This document shows positions 16,631-16,813 of a stretch of 16,813 nucleotides of DNA, in pieces. Every line of letters begins with the position of its first letter. Position 1 is the first letter of the stretch. The position numbers were made by a program, and so were the translations under genes. Origin of the DNA: Prevotella sp. UBA5379 (GTDB lineage Bacteria > Bacteroidota > Bacteroidia > Bacteroidales > Bacteroidaceae). The notes beneath the pieces are model-generated. The model was not told the DNA's origin and did no database searches. It saw only the letters and a list, made by a program, of their open reading frames with translations. The stretch covers positions 26,949 through 43,761 of the forward strand of contig DHOX01000069.1 in the NCBI GenBank assembly GCA_002409785.1, in the 5' to 3' direction.

Positions 16631-16723
16631 ATTAATAATGGTAAGATCCTGAAGGATCAAACCTGTTTATAGAAACGAATCAGACGGATGGGATGTAGTG
16701 AGTAGTTGGAAAATTCTTTCAAC

Positions 16724-16760
16724 AAAAAAAGGAACGATTCAATTGAAACGCCCTTTTTTT
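16724..16760. terminator. Bidirectional terminator between kduD and the HU-like gene
   Basis: A7GG (16724-16732) pairs with CCT7 (16752-16760), and an inner 10-bp palindrome TTCAATTGAA (16738-16747) closes the top. Seven T end the structure on either strand. It begins 9 bases after the stop of the minus-strand gene at 16769, so it is the natural terminator for that gene. It would also end any kduID read-through. Confidence 0.75.
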
Positions 16761-16768
16761 GAAAATAT

Positions 16769-16813
16769 TTATTTGTTAACGATACTTGCTAGTTCTGCAC
16801 CTGCCTTAAACTT
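16769..16813 (-). CDS. C-terminal end of a probable HU-family DNA-binding protein (partial)
   Basis: Only 14 codons and a TAA stop lie in the window; the gene continues beyond the right edge. The C-terminal peptide reads KFKAGAELASIVNK. It resembles the tail of Bacteroidales HU proteins, where 'KFKAG' plus a short amphipathic helix ends the chain. HU is a small basic nucleoid protein that bends DNA. The strong terminator nine bases downstream fits a highly expressed short gene. So little is visible that the identification is tentative. Confidence 0.5.
   Translation of the reverse strand, partial: KFKAGAELASIVNK

Noticed and set aside
16013..16660. A 215-codon open frame on the minus strand.
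   Set aside because: It is antisense to kduD, which has complete SDR motifs, and the predicted protein resembles nothing.
1..16813. CRISPR arrays, tRNA, rRNA, insertion sequences, prophage or integrase genes.
   Set aside because: No regularly spaced repeats, tRNA-like cloverleaf, transposase or recombinase reading frame was seen; nearly all the DNA is accounted for by the listed genes.

Overview
The window looks like chromosomal DNA of a Bacteroidetes gut-type bacterium (order Bacteroidales; Bacteroides, Phocaeicola or Parabacteroides-like). The support is a SusC/SusD pair, a kinase-less membrane-spanning sensor-regulator of the SusR type, lipoprotein glycosidases, and promoters that fit the Bacteroidetes -33 TTTG / -7 TAnnTTTG pattern. 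Species cannot be read from the sequence alone.

Layout. (1) Positions 1-3001, plus strand: the 3' end of a GH3 glycosidase, then a complete GH78-type (alpha-L-rhamnosidase-like) enzyme, with a strong terminator-like hairpin between them. (2) Positions 3086-11495, minus strand: an operon read as susC - susD - GH144 - GH3. It converges on the first unit at a shared hairpin near 3031-3074. (3) Positions 11496-11812: a divergent control region with a promoter on each strand and a set of 11-bp direct repeats just upstream of the susC promoter. (4) Positions 11813-14629, plus strand: the sensor-regulator. (5) Positions 14833-16543, plus strand: kduI and kduD, behind their own promoter. (6) Positions 16769-16813, minus strand: the last 14 codons of a probable HU-family DNA-binding protein, converging on kduD with a bidirectional terminator between them.

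How the genes work together. The GH144 protein plus a BglX-like GH3 beside SusC/SusD is the combination described for beta-1,2-glucan (sophoro-oligosaccharide) use in Bacteroidetes. GH144 members are endo-beta-1,2-glucanases or exo-sophorohydrolases, and a neighbouring GH3 of Bacteroides thetaiotaomicron is a beta-1,2-gluco-oligosaccharide beta-glucosidase. The inferred scheme is capture by SusD, import by SusC, cutting by the GH144 lipoprotein, and release of glucose by periplasmic GH3. The regulator would sense an oligosaccharide in the periplasm and activate the susC promoter through its cytoplasmic LuxR-type helix-turn-helix. The substrate is inferred from family membership and has not been shown.

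The flanking GH3/GH78 pair and the kduI/kduD pair are probably separate units. GH78 suggests rhamnosides, and KduI/KduD handle unsaturated uronate from pectin or glycosaminoglycans. No lyase, unsaturated-uronyl hydrolase, CRISPR array, tRNA, rRNA or insertion sequence was seen.
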